Source: Terricaulis silvestris
Lineage (GTDB): Bacteria > Pseudomonadota > Alphaproteobacteria > Caulobacterales > Aquidulcibacteraceae
Direction of reading: 5' to 3'
Assembly (NCBI RefSeq): GCF_009792355.1
Contig: NZ_CP047045.1
Span: 124,001-188,000, forward strand
DNA: 64,000 bases
The number at the start of each line of letters is the position of its first letter. Within the stretch, counting starts at the first letter, position 1. The position numbers and the translations under genes are program-made. The notes under the pieces were generated by a model, which saw nothing but the letters and a program-made list of their open reading frames with translations, did no database searches and was not told the DNA's origin. Shown here piece after piece: positions 60,471 through 64,000 of this stretch.

Positions 60471-62714
60471 ATGAACATGATCTCGATCACAAGGGGCGCA
60501 GAAGACTTTCGCGAGCAATCGGTCGGACCAGAGGAAGATCAAGGCGCGCAAATCAAGCGTGTCTACGGCGTGTTTATGCGGCGCTGGCGCGTCATGCTGG
60601 CGGTTGCGGTCGTGGTTTATGCAGCCGTCGTCGCAAACACGATGCTCAGCCCCAAAATTTATACAGCCACAGCATTGATCATGGTGAATCCGGCCGGTCA
60701 GCAGGTGCTCTCGCAAGATCAAACCATCAACACAGGGCCCTCCTACGAGGATGCGGCGGTCGAGTCGGAAATCGAAGTGCTGACTTCGATTGCGTTGAGC
60801 GCCCGGCTGGTTGAGGCGATGCAACTGGAACGGGATCCCGAATGGAATGGCGCGCTGCGTCCTCCAGGACCAGTGGCGTCGGCGCTGGCGCCCATCAGGG
60901 CGCTGATTTCAAATGACGGCGCAGACGTTGAGCCGCGGGTTCGCGACATCGAGGCAGAGCGCGAAGGCATAGCAGCAGCGTTCAACGGCGCCCTGTCGGT
61001 AAAACGAAGGGGCTTCAGCTACGCCATCGAGCTTTCGCTCGACTCGCGCAACCCGCGCCGCGCCGCCGAGCTGCTCAACCGATTAACCGAAGTCTATCTG
61101 CAAATGCAGACTGAAGCCCGATTTGAGGCCTCGCAGCGCGCCAACGATTGGTTGTCACACCGGCTCGAAGAGTTGCGCCAAGAGGTGCAAGCCAAGGAGC
61201 AAGCGGCCGAGACCTTCAGGAGCCAAAACGGATTGTCGTTAGCCGCTGGCGGCGGCGCTAACCAAACGCCGCAATCGGCGGAAGTGCAGACCATGATGGT
61301 CTCCGCGCGCGCGGACCTGGCTGAAAAAGATGCGCGTTTGCGGCAAGTACGGCGTTTGCTAGAAACCGGCGGCTCGGCGGAATCGCTTGCGACGACACTA
61401 AATTCGCCGGTCGTGGGAGAACTTAGATCCCGCGAGACGGATTTGGCGCAGCGCGTCGCCGAGTTGCGGCAGCGTTATTCCGCCGAGCACCCCACCATAC
61501 TTGCCGCCGAAAGCGAACTCGAAAATGTGCGCCAGCGGATCCAACTCGAAGTTAGCCGCATCACCGCGAGCCTGCAAAACGAAGTGGAAATTGCGCGCGC
61601 GCGTTTGAATACATTGCAGGGGAGTTTCGGCGGCGTCGCCGGCTCTAACGATGACGACAATGGCGCTGTCATCCACTACCGGGAATTGCTGCGTGACGCT
61701 ACGGCGGCGCGGTCCGTACATGAAAGCTTCCTACAACGCTTCCACGAGGTCGCCGATCAGGGCGATTTGCCAATCGCCACCTCGCGCATCCTGTCCGCTG
61801 CGCGGACACCGGGCGCGCCGAGCAAGCCCAACCTGTCACGTGCCATGCTGGTGGCCTTAGTGTTTGCAGGCATGTGCGGCGCCGGTATTGGCTTTCTGAT
61901 CGAGATGCTCGACGCGTCGATTGCCAGCGCCGAGGACGCAGAACGCAAACTCAATGTCGCAGCGATCGCTTCGGTGCCGGTGTTAAGACCACGCGATCTC
62001 TCCGGAATTGCTCCACATCGCCGCAAGCCTGCCGATTATTTGGTGGACAAACCCGCCTCGGGGTTCGCCGAAGCGTTCCGCGTGCTGAAGACCTCGCTCA
62101 TGCATGCGCGCGTGGATCGTCGGCTGAAAGTGTTGGCCGTCACGTCTGCGGTGCCAGCCGAGGGCAAAACCACGGTTTCGCTTTGCCTTGCGCGGATCGC
62201 CGCGATGTCGGGCCAACGTGTCATCTTGGTCGATTGCGACTTGCGCCGGCACTCCTTGAGCGAAGCGGTCGGCGTCAGTCCAAGCCTTGGTCTGCTCGAC
62301 GTGCTGTCAGGCGGGAGCGATTGGCGGGGCGCCGCGGTGCAAGACCCCGAGAGTGCAGCGCAATTATTGGCGGTGTTGCCCTCCAGGTTTAATCCCCGAG
62401 ACGTGTTCGACTCGGTGGCGATGGAGCAGTTGCTGGACGATTTGCGCGCCCATTTCGATCTTGTCGTTCTCGATTGCCCGCCAGTGTTGGCGGTTGCGGA
62501 GACGCGCACCGTGGCCAAACTCGCGGATCTGACCTTGATGGTGGTGCGCAGCGACAAGACGCCGACAACGGCGGCGCGAATGGCGATCCGGGAAATCTCG
62601 CAGGCAGGGGCCGACATTGGTGGCGTGGCGCTGAATTGGGTGAACCCGCGGCGCCGCGGCGGCTATGGCGATACGCTTTATTACAGTTACGCGAGCAGCT
62701 ATTATCACAGCTGA
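60471..62714 (+). CDS. Wzc-like chain-length protein with tyrosine autokinase domain, copy B
   Basis: A 747-residue protein, same domain order as copy A: N-terminal membrane helix (about 42-62), Wzz domain, periplasmic coiled coil (about 210-420), second membrane helix (about 463-482) and BY-kinase domain. Walker A is SAVPAEGKTTVS (about 559), Walker A' LVDCDLRRHS (about 586), Walker B VVLDCPPVL (about 664). The tail TLYYSYASSYYHS is Tyr-rich. It lies 29 bases after the barrel gene. Controls chain length and export. Confidence 0.9.
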   Translation: MNMISITRGAEDFREQSVGPEEDQGAQIKRVYGVFMRRWRVMLAVAVVVYAAVVANTMLSPKIYTATALIMVNPAGQQVLSQDQTINTGPSYEDAAVESEIEVLTSIALSARLVEAMQLERDPEWNGALRPPGPVASALAPIRALISNDGADVEPRVRDIEAEREGIAAAFNGALSVKRRGFSYAIELSLDSRNPRRAAELLNRLTEVYLQMQTEARFEASQRANDWLSHRLEELRQEVQAKEQAAETFRSQNGLSLAAGGGANQTPQSAEVQTMMVSARADLAEKDARLRQVRRLLETGGSAESLATTLNSPVVGELRSRETDLAQRVAELRQRYSAEHPTILAAESELENVRQRIQLEVSRITASLQNEVEIARARLNTLQGSFGGVAGSNDDDNGAVIHYRELLRDATAARSVHESFLQRFHEVADQGDLPIATSRILSAARTPGAPSKPNLSRAMLVALVFAGMCGAGIGFLIEMLDASIASAEDAERKLNVAAIASVPVLRPRDLSGIAPHRRKPADYLVDKPASGFAEAFRVLKTSLMHARVDRRLKVLAVTSAVPAEGKTTVSLCLARIAAMSGQRVILVDCDLRRHSLSEAVGVSPSLGLLDVLSGGSDWRGAAVQDPESAAQLLAVLPSRFNPRDVFDSVAMEQLLDDLRAHFDLVVLDCPPVLAVAETRTVAKLADLTLMVVRSDKTPTTAARMAIREISQAGADIGGVALNWVNPRRRGGYGDTLYYSYASSYYHS

Positions 62715-62774
62715 CGGGTAACGTTTGGTTTGTGAGGGCGAGGCCGTTTATTGCGGCTCCGTTGGGTCTTCGCG

Positions 62775-64000
62775 TTGACGCCCGAAGCACTGGACGATCT
62801 GATAAGCGCGGTCCTTCGCAAGGAGGACGTCTCGTGGCTGTGCGCGGTTCAACCCGAAATCGACGCGGCATTTGTTCGGCGTGCGAGCGACCATGGCGTT
62901 GTGCCGTTGCTGAACGAGCGCTTGGCTGGACGCTCCGATTGGCCAGCTTCAATCAAAGCGGCGCTTCGTCATGAGACCTTGGCTCAGGCCATGTGGGAAT
63001 TGCGCCATCATCAGGTGTTGACGTTGCTGTTTCAGGCGTTCGCCGGTCGCGGCGTCGAGCCGGTGGTCTTTAAGGGCGCAGCACTGGCCTACGACCTCTA
63101 CGCCAACCCAGTTTTGAGGACACGCGGGGACGCCGACATCATCGTCGCCTCAGAGGACCTCGAGGATTGTCGTGACACGCTCCGGTCGCAAGGGTTTCGC
63201 CTCGATCCGGCGTTACCCGGAGAGTTTGTGAGCCATCAGGAGAGTTGGACGCTGCTCGGCCCCGATGGGGACACGCATTCAATCGACCTCCACCGCAGGA
63301 TCAACAATTCGGAAGTGTTGTCTTCGCTTTTTAGCTACGCCGAACTTCGCGGCGTTGCCTGCCCAATTCCAAAATTTTGTGTTGGCGCCATGAGGGCAAG
63401 TCGCGTGCACGCGCTGCTTATCGCTTGCATGCATCGGCTGACCCATAGGCATGCGCCGTATTATTCCGACGGGGTTGCCCTTTATGGCGGCGACCGGTTG
63501 ATCTGGGTTTATGACTTTCACGTGCTTGCAAGTGCTCTCACGGGCGCTGAGTGGGCTGAACTCGTCTCAATCGCGCGGGAAAAAGGGCTGGCCTCTGTGT
63601 GTTTGGAAGCGCTGCATCTATCGGAAGCACGCTTCAATACCAATTTTCCCGAGCACGTTCGCGCTCAGTTGTCGCGCCCCGGCGCCGATGAACGCGCGTC
63701 GGTCTATTTGAGGAGTTCGTCGGCGCAACAGTTACAGTTGGATTTTTTTGCGCTCAGAGGTGTTGGAGCGAAGCTCCAGTTCGTTCGAGAAGTCACGCTG
63801 CCGCCTCCGGACTACATGCGCTCGAAGTATGCCGGCGCCTCGTTTTCATTGCTGCCCTGGCTTTATGTGCGCCGTGTGATCGAAGGCGCGGGCAAACGGC
63901 TCTTGGGTCCAAGGTCGCTCGATCGCGCCGCGCGCCCAACACATAAAAGGCGCATCGTGCTATGGGGAGAATTGGCCTGGTGGGAGCGCTTGCTGCTTGC
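62775..64000 (+). CDS. Nucleotidyltransferase-fold protein (NTP_transf_5 type), partial
   Basis: An open frame from about 62775 (TTG; another TTG at 62751) to the right edge with no stop, at least 408 residues. The signature VVFKGAALAYDLY, followed by RTRGDADIIV (about residues 95-120), is the nucleotidyltransferase motif of this family. SIDLHRRI near 170 and the His-rich LIACMHRLTHRHAPYYSD near 215 follow. Members often sit in exopolysaccharide or exosortase-type loci. It follows the copy-B Wzc gene by 60 bases. The reaction is unknown. Confidence 0.8.
   Translation, partial: MTPEALDDLISAVLRKEDVSWLCAVQPEIDAAFVRRASDHGVVPLLNERLAGRSDWPASIKAALRHETLAQAMWELRHHQVLTLLFQAFAGRGVEPVVFKGAALAYDLYANPVLRTRGDADIIVASEDLEDCRDTLRSQGFRLDPALPGEFVSHQESWTLLGPDGDTHSIDLHRRINNSEVLSSLFSYAELRGVACPIPKFCVGAMRASRVHALLIACMHRLTHRHAPYYSDGVALYGGDRLIWVYDFHVLASALTGAEWAELVSIAREKGLASVCLEALHLSEARFNTNFPEHVRAQLSRPGADERASVYLRSSSAQQLQLDFFALRGVGAKLQFVREVTLPPPDYMRSKYAGASFSLLPWLYVRRVIEGAGKRLLGPRSLDRAARPTHKRRIVLWGELAWWERLLL

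Overview
The window reads as a chromosomal piece of a GC-rich alphaproteobacterium. A Caulobacterales or Hyphomonadaceae-like host is my guess from the mix of NodT-type efflux lipoprotein, BBP2-type barrels, BTLCP peptidases and class III cyclase/TPR proteins; no rRNA or other marker gene is present to prove it. Two genes run off the window: a periplasmic adaptor at the left edge and a nucleotidyltransferase-fold protein at the right edge.

Region 1 (1-6.5 kb) holds ordinary housekeeping and defence genes. A TetR regulator and an efflux adaptor face away from a NodT outer-membrane factor. A BlaI-type repressor with a tandem operator is followed by an M56 (BlaR1-like) membrane protease that carries ankyrin repeats instead of a penicillin-binding sensor. 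A GMC oxidoreductase and a small exported partner come next.

Region 2 (6.5-42 kb) is accessory in character. It begins with tRNA-Ser(CGA), with a tyrosine recombinase directly behind it, the classic layout of an integrated island. Then come many short genes of unknown function, small lipoproteins and membrane proteins, mixed with recognisable ones: two crotonases flanking a TetR gene, an adenylate-forming enzyme, a cyclase/TPR regulator, a TonB-receptor-like barrel, a YjdI-type ferredoxin and an EEP hydrolase. Between 11.0 and 40.8 kb a diverged intergenic repeat of about 80-125 bp occurs some 20 times, always in the same orientation. It usually starts within about 40 bases of a plus-strand stop codon and often ends 30-50 bases before the next start codon.

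Region 3 (42.5-64 kb) is a surface-polysaccharide locus made of two diverged copies of one gene set in tandem. Each copy has an exported helical protein, an Hsp70-like ATPase, a LapG-like (BTLCP) cysteine peptidase, a small exported protein with a Gly-rich tail, an O-antigen ligase/polymerase, a Wza-like export lipoprotein, a BBP2-type barrel and a Wzc-like chain-length/tyrosine-kinase protein. Copy A also has a PPP-type phosphatase. Polymerase, Wzc and Wza (with the barrel) would polymerise, control the length of, and export a polysaccharide. The Hsp70-like ATPase, the peptidase and the Gly-rich protein have no settled role in such loci. Their faithful retention in both copies makes this the best candidate here for an undescribed system.
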